From the NCBI RefSeq assembly GCF_018294505.1, contig NC_057800.1, positions 175,595,642 through 175,659,641 on the forward strand: 64,000 nucleotides of DNA. The letters are read 5' to 3'. The position numbers and the translations under genes are program-made. Positions 10,944 to 21,381 of the stretch are shown piece by piece. Below the pieces are notes generated by a model, which was not told where the DNA came from, searched no databases, and worked only from the letters and a program-made list of their open reading frames with translations. Origin of the DNA: Triticum aestivum (Eukaryota > Streptophyta > Magnoliopsida > Poales > Poaceae). Numbering within the stretch: position 1 is the stretch's first letter; every line of letters starts with the position of its first letter.

Positions 10944-11414
10944 TGAGGGAGTCCTGGATTAGGGGGTCCTCGGACAGCCAGACTATATCCTTTGGCCAGA
11001 CTGTTGGACTATGCAGATACAAGATTGAAGACTTCGTCTCGTGTCCGGATGGGACTCTCCTTGGCGTGGAAGGCAAGCTTGGCAAATCGGATTTGTAGAT
11101 CTCCTCCCTTGTAACCGACTCTGTGTAACCCTAGCCCCCTCCGGTGTCTATATAAACCGGAGAGTTTAGTCCGTAGGACAACAAAAATCATAATCATAGG
11201 CTAGCTTCTAGGGTTTAGCCTCTACGATCTCATGGTAGATCAACTCTTGTAATACTCATATCATCAAGATCAATCAAGTAGGAAGTAGGGTATTACCTCC
11301 ATCGAGAGGGCCCGAACCTGGGTAAAAATTGTGTCCCCTGCCTCCTGTTACCATCCGCCTTAGACGCACAGTTTGGAACCCCCTACCCAAGATCCGCCGG
11401 CTTTGACACCGACA
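10944..11414 (+). repeat. 5' LTR of Fatima-like copy 1
   Basis: 471 bases from TGAGGGAGTCC to GACACCGACA. It holds a TATA box (CTATATAAACC, about 11150) followed by a conserved AGTTTAGTCC leader. The same 471-bp length is found for the LTR at 48617-49087. Confidence 0.92.
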
Positions 11415-11415
11415 T

Positions 11416-11431
11416 TGGTGCTTTCATTGAG
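11416..11431 (+). other. Candidate primer binding site of Fatima-like copy 1
   Basis: TGGTGCTTTCATTGAG starts two bases after the 5' LTR, the expected place for a tRNA-primed site, and begins with TGG as such sites do. I cannot assign the tRNA. Confidence 0.55.
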
Positions 11432-11440
11432 AGTTCCACT

Positions 11441-13525
11441 ATGTCGTCACCTTAAGGCTTGATGGCTCCTTCGATCATCGGTAATGATGCGATCCAGGGT
11501 GAGGTCTTTTTCCTCGGACAGATCTTCGTATTCGACGGCTTCGCACTGTAGGCCAACTCGCTTGGCCATCTGGAGTAGATCGAAAGCTACGCCCTTGGCC
11601 GTCAAGTCAGGTTTGGAAGCTTAAACTATACTGCCGACATCCACGGAGACTTGATCTTTGATGGATTCGAGCCCATGTCAGGTGCACCGCACAGTCACGA
11701 CAAGTGTGATTTAGCTCTGCCGTGGGACGGTGTTCGGGAGATCACACCTGCAACTACTCCAACCCTCAATCCGGAGCAGATTGCGTCATCCAAGGACGGG
11801 TGGATGGACCCCGCCATGGAGGCCACACACTCACTGGCGATAGATCCGAACACTGACTTCACCTCCTACGAGACCCATGTTGCCGAACCATTGGATTCAT
11901 CCCCGGCCGCGGGCCCCGAACCGCTTGTGTCAGTGCCTATCGAATCTGATTGGGCACCAATCATGGAGTTTTCCCCCATGGATATCTTTCAACACTCGCC
12001 CTTGGGCGATGTGCTAAATTCATTAAGGTCTCTCTCCTTGTCAGGAGGCCCTTGGCCGAACTATGTCCGGCCTGAGTGGGAAGCGGACGACGAAGAAATT
12101 TGTTCCCCACCCACCACCCACTTAATAGCCACTGTCGACGATCTAACCGACATGCTTGATTTCGGCTCCGAAGACATCGACGGTATGGACGACGATGCAG
12201 GAGAGGAATAGGAGCCATCGCCCACAGGGCGCTGGACAGCTACTTCATCACACAATATATACATGGTGGATACACCCAAAGAAGACAATGATGAGGAACG
12301 GGAGGATGCAGCGAAGGATAACCCCCTCGAGAAGCAACCAAAGCGACGACATAGGCGCCGCTCCAAATCCCGCCTCGGCAAAAACAGCGATAACAGCGCA
12401 AGAAAGAATGACACCCCAGTCGACTCCAAAGCAACAGAGCAGGACGAGCCAGCGGACGGCGAACATAGTATGGAGCCACTGTCCAATCACGGCGACGCCG
12501 AGGGTAGAGATCATCAACCTGTCTCCGGAGAGGAGAATAGTCCAGACGATGATGCACACATCATCCCAGAAAGGCACTTAGAACAAGAAAACCTCCACAG
12601 AAGGCTTATTGCCACCGCGAGGAGTCTTAAGAAGCAGAAGCAAAGGCTTAAGGCCACGCAAAATACACTCATAAGTAGATGGAACAAAGTGTTGGACACT
12701 GCAGCAAAATACGGTGGCAGTCGCCACACTAAGAGTTACCCAAAGCGCAAGCTGCTGCCTGAATTCGATGACGAGGCTTTAGAGCCTATGCAGCCGAAAA
12801 ATAAAATGGCCAATCAGCCGGATCGACCACCCCATGGCCGCGATAGGGCGGCTAAAGATGTCGGATATAAGCCAGCACATGGCTTCCATGAAAACTCACT
12901 CGAAAAAGCCGGTATGACCAGGTCCATCTACGGATCTAGGAAACACGCTCCGGCACAGAAGCAAGACCAAACACTACAACCATTAGCATGCCATGACACA
13001 TCCAAATACAGAGGAGTCGTGCACCCCTTATGCTTCACCGATCAGGTGCTGGATCACGAATTCCCAGAGGGATTCAAGCCTGTGAACGTAGAGGCATACG
13101 ATGGAACGACATACCTTGGGGTCTGGATTGAGGACTTTATCCTTCATATCCATATGGCTCGCGGAGATGATCTCCACGCCATCAAATACTTGCCCCTCAA
13201 ATTGAAGGGACCAGCTCGGCACTGGCTAAAAAGCCTCCCCAAAAACTCCATTAGAAGTTGAGAAGAGCTTGAGGATGCTTTCAGGGCTAATTTTCAAGGG
13301 ACCTATGTCCGACCTCCGGATGCAGATGATCTAAGCCATATAATTCAATAGCCCGGAGAGTCAGCCCGGAAACTTTGGAAGAAATTTCTCACTAAGAAGA
13401 ATCAAATCGTCAATTACCCAGACGCTGAAGCCTTGGCAGCTTTCAAACACAGCGTCCGGGACGAATGGCTTGCCAGACACCTCGGCCAGGAAAAATCGAG
13501 GACAATGGCAGCCCTAACAAGCCTA
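11441..13525 (+). pseudogene. Fatima-like copy 1 gag-protease, part 1 (gag)
   Basis: The frame begins with ATG at 11441, just after the primer site, and continues in one frame to the nested insertion at 13526. The retrotransposon gag core is visible late in this part: WIEDFILHIHMARGDDLHAI, then KGPARHWLKSLP and FQGTYVRPPDADDL. Upstream is a basic, arginine-rich and acidic linker (KRRHRRRSKSR at about 12334). Six in-frame stops break it (11453, 11549, 11576, 12209, 13259 and 13349), so it cannot make gag. After removal of the nested element the frame continues at 23754. Gag would form the particle and bind element RNA. Confidence 0.85.
13521..13525. other. TSD gccta, left copy, of the chromodomain element
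   Basis: gccta at 13521-13525 abuts the LTR start; the identical gccta at 23749-23753 follows the other LTR. Confidence 0.95.
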
Positions 13526-15940
13526 TGTAGCGACCAGACCTCAAACAGTCTGATCTCTGTGCTCCGGTGTCATCCCTGGATCAGTAATGCTGACACCACA
13601 CAGTACTCGAAGGATTTATAGTAGAGTAGCAATCACACACTTATTACATCGAGTGTCTCAAAAGAGAACTTATTACAATAAATATGGCTTAAGGCCATCT
13701 AATAACGATAACAGCGGAAGGCTTGGAAGATAAGTGAGTCCATCAACTCCAACGGCATCACTGAGTATAGAACCACGACCTAAAACTCCTTAATCGTCGT
13801 CTGAAAAGTCTGCAACATTAACGTTGCAGCCTGAAAATGGGTCAGCACATGGAATATGCTGGCAAGGTAACACATAGAGAGTAATGGAATGCAACAGCTA
13901 TACTATATGCATATTTGGCTGGTGGAAAGCTCTATGGTTACTGTTTTTGCGTAAAGCCAATTTTTCCCTACTTCAAAGGAAATAAATTTAATTACTATCA
14001 TGGTGGTTGTTAAACATTGAGAATGGTTGACAGCATCCTCAATCCCAATTAAGTAACATCCTTAAAACCCAACAATATTAATTTTAGAGTAACATGTTGA
14101 GATTCACATGATAATCCAGGAACTAGATACTCAAGATGTCCATAACCGGGGACACGGCTAACCATGATTAGTTTATACACTCTGCAGAGGTTTGCGCACT
14201 TTTCCCCACAAGACTCGATCGCCTCCGTTTGGTTTCTCGCACTACAGGGTGTTTGAGAAGACGGATGACCGAGACATAGTCTTTCAGAAGCGCTAGCACC
14301 TTACGATCGGGTAGACCGTACCACCTACATTCCCCTACATCTGCTAGTCTACCACTGTAAGAGTTCGCACAACTTAGTCAACTATGCCAGAGCCCATAAT
14401 GGCTTGTGGCTGCACACGGAAGTTTCTAGTATGAATAATCTCATGATCCCTTTGAGCCTGGGTGGCGGTCCAAAGAAAACAGGCAAGTCCTGGTAACCCC
14501 AGGTGCCTCAATCCACCCAGATGTGTGTTAGGTTGCCACCTTAGATAAACCCTTAATTAACAATCTCACATCTGTCATGGATATCACTCACCCAATCCAC
14601 GTCTACTAGCATAGCATGGCATAATAAGTAAACGTAGAAGTAACTCCCAAAGGTTTGATAATAAACAGGTAATAGGTACTACCTCATCTACTTCCCATCC
14701 CACAATTTAATTAGATCCTAATCATGCAATGTGTGAGGATTGATCTAATGCAATAAAACTGGGTTGTAGAAAAGGTATGATCAAAGTGTTACTTGCCTTG
14801 CTGATGATCCGCGAAACCTAGAGATTCGAAGTAACAGGCGGCGCACTCCGGGTATTCTATCGCAGACAAACAACAAGCATAGAATAAGTACTCATCTAAT
14901 TCATAGGTAAAACTCAAATAAGAGATCTAACCAGAAGGTTCAACTTAAGAACTCCGGTTGGCAAAAAGAATCAAATCGAACGAAGCAAAAGAAATCAAAC
15001 GGCGAAAGAAACAACTTCGTTCTAGTAATCTGGATCTAGGGAAAATTTTACAGTAGAAAAAACTTGTTTAAGTTGATTATTCGGAAAGAGGGTTTCGAGA
15101 CGAACCTCCAGGCGCTTGAATCGCCTGATTCCGATAAACGAGCGAAAAGTTATACTAAAACGAAAATCGGATGAGAAATCGCGATCAGAAAATAACCGCG
15201 GAAAATCTGACGAAAAAGAAAAACGACGAACATAATTTTTTTTAAACAAAACTGCACGGAAAACAAGGCGGCGGCGAACCTCGAAAGGCGCGCGCTCCGG
15301 CGGCGGCGGCGGCGGGCGGGGGGCGGCGGCGGCGGCGGCTAGGGTTTCGCAGGGGCTGGGCTGGCTCTCTCTCTCGCCCGGGCGGGCGCTATATAAAGGC
15401 CCGGCCGGCGGTTTCCTGGCCGGGTACAGCCCGGAGTCGGTTACACGTTTTTATTTATAAATCCGCTCGGAAGAAAAATAAAAAGAAATACTAAACGGAC
15501 TCCAAAAATCACGAAATAAATTTTGCCGGGTTCCTAAAATCAAGCCCGATAAAGTGAACATTTATCTGGGCCCAAACTACAACTTTGAAAAACGCGCATT
15601 TTTTTCCTAAATTCAAATAAAATACCAAAAAACTCCGAAATAAATCTTATTTGATTTTTTTATTAAATCATCAATATTTCTATATTTTGGGAAAGTCATT
15701 TTATTCCCTCTCTCATATTTTTGTAATAGAAATAATTGATGATAAAATAAATAAAATCAAATGATCCTGTTTACATAATTTGAGAAAACTGAAATACGTA
15801 AATAACGAAATCCCCAACTCTCTCCGTGGGTCCTTGAGTTGCTTAGGATTTTATAGGATCAAAACCAAAAGCAAAATAAAATATGATATGCATGATGATC
15901 TAATGTATAACATTCCAAATTGAAAATTTGGGATGTTACA
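13526..15940 (-). repeat. 3' LTR of the chromodomain element
   Basis: 2415 bases. On the minus strand it starts TGTAACATCCCAAATTTTCA, with a palindrome CCAAATT-GAA-AATTTGG at the tip, and ends GGTCGCTACA. A candidate minus-strand TATA box (CCTTTATATAGC, about 15388-15400) is followed by a GAGAGAGAGAG tract and an AAACCCTAGCCGCCG leader. A CCG/GGC repeat (15298-15341) is longer here than in the other LTR. Confidence 0.95.
15298..15341. repeat. CGG trinucleotide run in the 3' LTR
   Basis: An interrupted CGG/GGC run of about 44 bases. The equivalent site in the other LTR (about 23128-23146) is about 19 bases, so the two LTRs differ by repeat expansion or contraction here. Confidence 0.85.
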
Positions 15941-15955
15941 AACCTAGCCCCCTTA
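15941..15955 (-). other. Polypurine tract of the chromodomain element
   Basis: Minus strand AAGGGGGCTAGGTT directly precedes the 3' LTR start, the expected primer for plus-strand DNA synthesis. Confidence 0.8.
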
Positions 15956-16318
15956 AGATGAATCTCGCCCTCGAGATTCGGGTTGGCTAGAAAATAGGTG
16001 AGGGTGGTCTTTGAGAAAATCTTCCTCTCGCTCCCAGGTGGCTTCATCCTCCGTGTGGTGGCTCCACTGAACTTTGCAAAACTTGATAACCTTACTGCGA
16101 GTAACTCGATTGGCAAACTCGAGGATCTTGACTGGCTTCTCCTCATAGGTCAAATTGTTATCCAACTGAATTGCCTCTAATGGCACTGTGTCTCTCAAGG
16201 GTATGTCGGCCATCTCCGCGTGACACTTCTTCAACTGAGAAACATGGAACACATCATGCACTCCTGCCAATCCTTCTGGCAATTCCAACTTGTAAGCCAC
16301 TTCTCCCATACGCTCCAA
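15953..16318 (-). pseudogene. Chromodomain element: pol C-terminus with chromodomain
   Basis: This stretch follows integrase in the same frame after an in-frame TGA (16322-16324) that most likely replaces an arginine codon (PY-stop-VLERMGEVAY). Residues about 1-35 (YKLELPEGLAGVHDVFHVSQ) are the conserved linker after integrase. The end carries a chromodomain-like segment (PVKILEFANRV, then VKVQW-type FCKVQWSHHTEDEATWERE). In chromoviruses this domain targets integration to heterochromatin marks; here it is known by similarity only. Confidence 0.9.
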
Positions 16319-16321
16319 AAC

Positions 16322-17260
16322 TCAATATGGTCCTACAAATTGTGGCGCTAACTTCCCCTTAACTCCAAAGCACTTAATCCCTCGAAGTGGGGATACTCGA
16401 AGATAAACTCTGTCTCCAACTTCGTAAACTGTCTCTTTGCGTTTAGAATCTGCGTAGCTCTTCTGCCTGGACTGGGCTACCTTGAGCCTATCGCGAATCA
16501 ACTTCACCTTCTGTTCAGACTCTTTAATCAGATCTGGTCCAAACAACTGGCGGTCTCCAACTTCGTCCCATGACAACGGTGTCCTGCACCTCCTTCCGTA
16601 CAAAGCTTCGAAAGGTGCCATCTTCAAACTGGTCTGATAGCTATTATTGTAAGAGAACTCTGCATATGGCAAATTATCGTCCCAACTAGATCCATAATCT
16701 AGCGCACAAGCTCTCATCATATCCTCCAAAATCTGATTGACTCTCTCGGTCTGTCCATCTGTCTGTGGATGAAAAGCTATACTGAATTCTAACCTGGTAC
16801 CTAAAGTCTCATGTAACTGCTTCCAGAACTTTGAGGTAAACTGGTTTCCTCTATCTGATAGGATGCTCCTCAGAACTCCATGCAAACATACGATCCTGGT
16901 CATGTATATCTTTGCCAACTTAGCACTGGTGTAAGTGGTCTTTACTGGGATGAAATGAGCTACCTTTGTCAATCGATCAACTACGACCCAAATCGAGTCA
17001 TAGCCTGAACGAGTCCTTGGTAATCCCGTGATAAAATCCGTGCCTAGCTTATCCCACTTCCATTCGGGTATCGGCAATGGTTGCAACAATCCTGCTGGCT
17101 TCTGATGCTCTGCCTTTACTCTCTGACACACATCAACAACTGCTACATACTCCGCAATATCCTTTTTCATTCCGGTCCACCAGAAAATATCCTTCAAATC
17201 CAAATACATCTTGGTATTTCCTGGGTGAATCGAATACGGTGAATCATGTGCCTCTTGCAA
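16322..17260 (-). pseudogene. Chromodomain element: integrase
   Basis: 312 residues. The N-terminal zinc-binding region keeps H and H ([12 protein letters not shown]) but the first cysteine of the usual CxxC is valine (AVVDVCQRVK). The catalytic core shows the D,D(35)E set: DFITGLP, then LSDRGNQFTS, then PQTDGQTERVNQ. The end VGPY is conserved before the chromodomain linker. The frame is separated from the RNase H piece by a frameshift near 17255, and a TGA closes it at 16322. It would join element cDNA to the genome. Confidence 0.93.
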
Positions 17261-18606
17261 AATAACTTTCTGATCTCTGGGTTATTGGGTACGTAAACAC
17301 GGTCTTCAAACCATAGGGTGTCGTGCTCATCCTTGCAAAATCCTTTAGCTTTTCCTTGGCTCATTTTCTCCTTTATGGAAGCAATCTCCTTGTCAGTTTT
17401 CTGAGCTTCCCTGATCCTATCCATCAAAGTTGACTGAATCTCTAGTGCTACTACATAGCCTCTCGGAACTATTTCCAAACATAGTTCATGAAGATTCTCT
17501 ACCAACTCCTTGGGTATTTCTCCCGTCATTAACATATTGACATGGCTCTTGCGGCTTAATGCGTCAGCTACTACATTAGCCTTCCCGGGATGATAATGCA
17601 ATCTCATATCATAATCCTTGATGAGCTCCAACCATCTCCTTTGTCTGAGGTTCAACTCCTTCTGCGTGAAAATGTACTTCAAACTCTTGTGATCCGTGTA
17701 CACCTCACAATGATTTCCGATGAGGAAATGTCTCCATGTCTTCAATGCATGCACTACGGCTGCTAACTCCAAATCATGCGTGGCATAATTCAACTCGTGA
17801 GGCTTCAGTTGTCTTGAAGCATATGAAACAACTCTTCCTTCCTGCATAAGCACTGCTCCAAGTCCTCGACGTGAAGCGTCGCAATACACCTCATAATCCT
17901 TGGTTTGATCTGGCAAAATCAACACTGGTGAGGTAACCAAACGTTTCTTCAACTCCTGGAAACTAGCCTCACACTCCTCAGTCCATTTGAACTTGGTATC
18001 CTTCTTCAGCAACTCCGTCATAGGCTTCGCAATCTTTGAGAAATTCTCAATAAACCTCCGGTAGTATCCTGCGAGTCCAAGAAAACTCCGGATCTCTCCA
18101 ATGGTAGTTGGGGCTTCCCACTTGGTCACAGTTTCAACTTTAGCGGGATCTACTGCTATACCTTCTCCAGATATAACATGTCCGAGGAATCCTACTTCCT
18201 TCAACCAAAACTCACATTTGCTGAACTTGGCATATAATTGATGTTCTCTGAGCTTTCCAAGTACCAAACGCAAATGCTCCTTATGCTCCTCTTCATTTAT
18301 CGAATAAACTAGGATATCATCAATGAACACTATGACGAACTTATCCAAAAATTCCATAAACACCTTGTTCATCATGTTCATAAAATAGGCAGGCGCGTTA
18401 GTCAGTCCAAATGACATAACGGTATACTCATACAATCCATATCTTGTGGTGAATGCTGTCTTAGGTATATCCTGTTCTCGAATCTTCAACTTGTGGTATC
18501 CTGATCGCAAATCGATCTTGGAAAACACTTTAGCTCCTTGCAATCGATCAAACAGATCGTTGATCATTGGTAGCGGGTACTTGTTCTTGATTGTTACTTC
18601 ATTCAA
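17194..18606 (-). pseudogene. Chromodomain element: reverse transcriptase and RNase H
   Basis: 470 residues. Reverse transcriptase palm motifs include [11 protein letters not shown] (residues 30-40), SFGLTNAPA (65-73) and the catalytic FIDDILVYS (94-102). RNase H follows with [13 protein letters not shown] (241-253), TDHKSLKYI (304-312) and VVADALSRK. The frame is open throughout but lies between a TGA upstream (18610-18612) and a frameshift near 17255. The frame gives the standard gypsy order RT, RNase H, integrase. Confidence 0.95.
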
Positions 18607-18609
18607 TCC

Positions 18610-19131
18610 TCAATAGTCAACAACCATCCTTAACGATCCATCCTTCTTCTCCACTAGAAGTACTGGCGATCCCCAAGGTGAAGAACTTGGGCGTATATAT
18701 CCCTTATCCAGTAACTCCTTAATCTCCTTCTTAATTTCCACCAAATCCTTTGCTGGCATCCTATATGGTCTCTTCGATATTGGCCCAGTGCCTGGCAAAA
18801 GCTCAGTCAAAAACTCAATGTCTCTATCCGGTGGCATGCCTGGCAACTCTTCGGGAAATACATCAGGAAAATCCTTTACCACTGATACTTCCTCCTGCAC
18901 AACTCCTAATAAGGAATTTACTTGTGTCCTGTTTGGCGCATGTCGGGATACATATTTGATCCTTCTTCCTTCTGGCGTTGTGAGCAAAATTGTCTTACTG
19001 GCGCAATCGATGTTTCCTCCATACACCGACAACCAATCCATACCAAGAATCACATCCAGACCTTGGGATTCCAAAAAATTTAATCCATTGGGAAAACATG
19101 CCTTCCTATACTTAATGGCACTTGAAAACAT
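18610..19131 (-). pseudogene. Chromodomain element: protease end and start of reverse transcriptase
   Basis: 173 residues. GLDVILGMDWLSVYGG is the conserved C-terminal part of the retroviral-type protease. FPDVFPEELPGMPPDRDIEF is the linker that begins gypsy RT. SSPWGSPVLLVEKKDGS is the first RT finger motif. It ends at a TGA in VVDY-stop-GLNEV, where related proteins have arginine. A frameshift near 19090 separates it from gag-protease. Confidence 0.93.
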
Positions 19132-20338
19132 CCTTGACTGGCCATGTACTCCGCTCCTGGTGAGCTTACTAGCATAGGTGTTTTGAGAATCCTAGTGGGC
19201 AGGCTATACTTTTCCACAAATCCCCTTGATATGTATGAATGCGATGCACCAGTATCAAAAAGAACGAGTGCAGTAAATGACTTAACCAAAAACTTACCTA
19301 TTACTGCATCGGGCTGAGCTTCAACCTCCTCCACGCTAACGTGGTTCACCTGTCCCCTGTTGAAAGGGTTCGGCTTCTTCCCAGAACTTCCATTGCCATT
19401 TTGGCCTTCAGGACATTCATTGGCATAATGTCCTGGCTTCGAACACTTATAGCAAGTGACGTGGCTCAAGTCCTTCTTGGCTGGGGTTGATGGGGTGCTG
19501 CGGTTCTGTCCATTGCTTCCTCCATTCCCATTACCATTCTTGGTGCCATTGTGATTGTGCGAGCTACCTACTCCATGGGTATGCTGAAAATGTCCTCCCG
19601 GTCTAGGGGTAAAACGAGGCTTCTGCTGAGCTCCTGAATTATACTTTCCTTGTCCATACTTCCTCTTGCGGTTCTCAATTTGCTGCTGCTTCCCTTCAAT
19701 CATAAGAGCATGATCTACCAACTCCTGGTAGTTGTTGAAGGTGGCTACCATCAACTGCATACTCAATTCATCATTCAGTCCTTCCAGGAATTTCTCCTGC
19801 TTAGCTACATCCGTAGCAACGTCATCTGGGGCATAACGTGCTAGCTTACTAAACTCCTCCACATACTGGCCAACTGTCCGTCCTCCTTGGCGCAAGTTAC
19901 GAAACTCACGCTTCTTCATGGCCATTGCTCCTGCTGAAACATGGGCAGTACGAAAAGCCTGCTGAACTGGTCCCATGTGACAGTGTCGACTGGGAAGGTG
20001 GCTGTGAAATTCTCCCACCAAGATGCTGCGGGTCCTTCTAACTGATGTGCGGCAAACTTCACCTTCTCCACATCTGTGCATCCTGCTGTGGTCAACTCCC
20101 TAGCTATCTTGCGGAGCCAATCATCTGCTACTATCGGCTCAGTGCTACTGGAAAACACCGGTGGATTTAGCCTAAGAAAACGAGCTAAGTGGTCAACAGG
20201 TGGTGGTGGTGGTGGGTTGTTGTTGTTGTTCCCCTGATTCTGATTCTGAACTAGCAACTGCATCAGGGTGTTCTGCTGCTGGATCAACTGGGTGAGCTCC
20301 GGTGGAAAAGCAAATCCGGGGTCACGTCTCGAAGGCAT
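19080..20338 (-). pseudogene. Chromodomain element: gag with CCHC knuckle and protease active site
   Basis: Gag starts with ATG at 20338 (MPSRRDPGFAF). A polyproline run and the capsid-like core (WLRKIARELTTAGC, GPAASWWENF) follow. A one-base frameshift near 19965 separates the first 125 residues from the rest (EFRNLRQGGRTVGQYVEEFS). The CCHC knuckle CYKCSKPGHYANEC lies at about 19410-19450 and the protease site LFDTGASHSYI at about 19255. The frame ends at 19080, through a second frameshift. Gag packages element RNA; the protease would process the polyprotein. Confidence 0.93.
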
Positions 20339-20534
20339 CTGAGGGTTTTAGAAAAGATGAGATATAAGAATAGAGGGGGTCTAAAGAGAAAACACTACCC
20401 ATATGCACATGAGGCAAAAGCACACAATTCACTTCAATCAATCAAACAAAGGCATACAATCGATCTAGCTATCGCAAAAGTGCTCGGACTACTATATTTA
20501 CATGGTGGACTACTACTACTGATGAGGTGGTCTA

Positions 20535-21278
20535 CTAGAAATATTCTACGGTTGTAGACTCCATGATATCTGCTCCTGCTTCATCCACATAGTCATCATC
20601 ACTACTATCTTGTTCCGAGTCGGTGCCGTCGATGATGATGTAGTCCTCCGGGCTAATCTCCTTGGGTTCTTCGTCTTCATCTATTGGTGTTGGGCCTCCC
20701 ATAAATATTCCAATCTTCTTGATTAGATCGTCATTCTTCTCCACCAATACTTCAATTTCTTCTTCATAACCTTCGCGTGTAGCCTTGAGTTCTTCCTCCA
20801 GTTCCTTGATTCTAGTCCTAGCCTTCTTTAGATCTATCATGTCGGCGCACATCTGATTCTCCTGTCGTCGAATGTGTTGGTTTAACTCCTGGATAAAGGC
20901 TGCAATTGATCTATCCTTCCGGGTGCTAATCATCTCCCAGTGTTCATCTCGGCGACCACAAATCTGGTAGATAGTATCCTTGAGATCTTTGCGGTAGACT
21001 TCTCCAATGCGTCCCATGGCGATGTGAGCTGCCATACTCTTTCCTAGACTCCAAGTTGGTGCATCAAAAGAAAACTCTATGGGCTCAGTGACTGGCATGA
21101 ACGTCCTTCCTGGAACTTGAACTTGTATCATCCAGCACTCTTCTTCAGGTAAAGTGGCGTTGTAGGTTCCCGTGAAGCTTGGTATTCCTATGTTCAGGTA
21201 TCTGGTGACTTCCTTCAAGTGACATCCAAAGGGTGTATCTTCATCTGGTTGTGTGAACTTGTTCCTTGCATCCGCCAT
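20535..21278 (-). CDS. Extra intact ORF between primer site and gag of the chromodomain element
   Basis: 247 residues, uninterrupted, same strand as gag-pol, ATG at 21278 about 85 bases inside the primer site and stop about 200 bases before gag. I recognise no domain. Visible features: a central charged coiled-coil-like segment (KARTRIKELEEELKATREGY region, roughly residues 130-190) and an acidic C-terminus (EEPKEISPED; DSEQDSSDDDYVDEAG). It stays open while gag-pol has several stops and frameshifts. An ORF ahead of gag is known for Ogre-type elements but is not a standard part of Tekay elements. Function unknown; it could be a structural accessory protein. Confidence 0.75.
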   Translation of the reverse strand: MADARNKFTQPDEDTPFGCHLKEVTRYLNIGIPSFTGTYNATLPEEECWMIQVQVPGRTFMPVTEPIEFSFDAPTWSLGKSMAAHIAMGRIGEVYRKDLKDTIYQICGRRDEHWEMISTRKDRSIAAFIQELNQHIRRQENQMCADMIDLKKARTRIKELEEELKATREGYEEEIEVLVEKNDDLIKKIGIFMGGPTPIDEDEEPKEISPEDYIIIDGTDSEQDSSDDDYVDEAGADIMESTTVEYF

Positions 21279-21360
21279 CCTAAAGAGTAGAAAAGATGAG
21301 AAGTCAGAAGAGAAGAGAGTGATCTAGGTCTTTTGCTTAGTGGTCGTGTCCTACAGTCAG

Positions 21361-21377
21361 CGTGTGCTCTGATACCA
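21361..21377 (-). other. Primer binding site, initiator tRNA-Met
   Basis: On the minus strand TGGTATCAGAGCACACG starts four bases after the 5' LTR. TGGTATCAGAGC is complementary to the 3' end of plant initiator tRNA-Met. Confidence 0.93.
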
Positions 21378-21381
21378 TCTC

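Noticed and set aside
15387..15397. Plus-strand TATA box CTATATAAAGG in the chromodomain LTR
   Set aside because: Because the motif is near-palindromic it reads TTTATATAG on the minus strand, which is followed by GAGAGAG and AAACCCTAGCCGCC leader sequence; the minus-strand reading fits the element.
18750..19177. Plus-strand open frames over pol
   Set aside because: Shadows of the protease/RT coding strand; no start context or domain.
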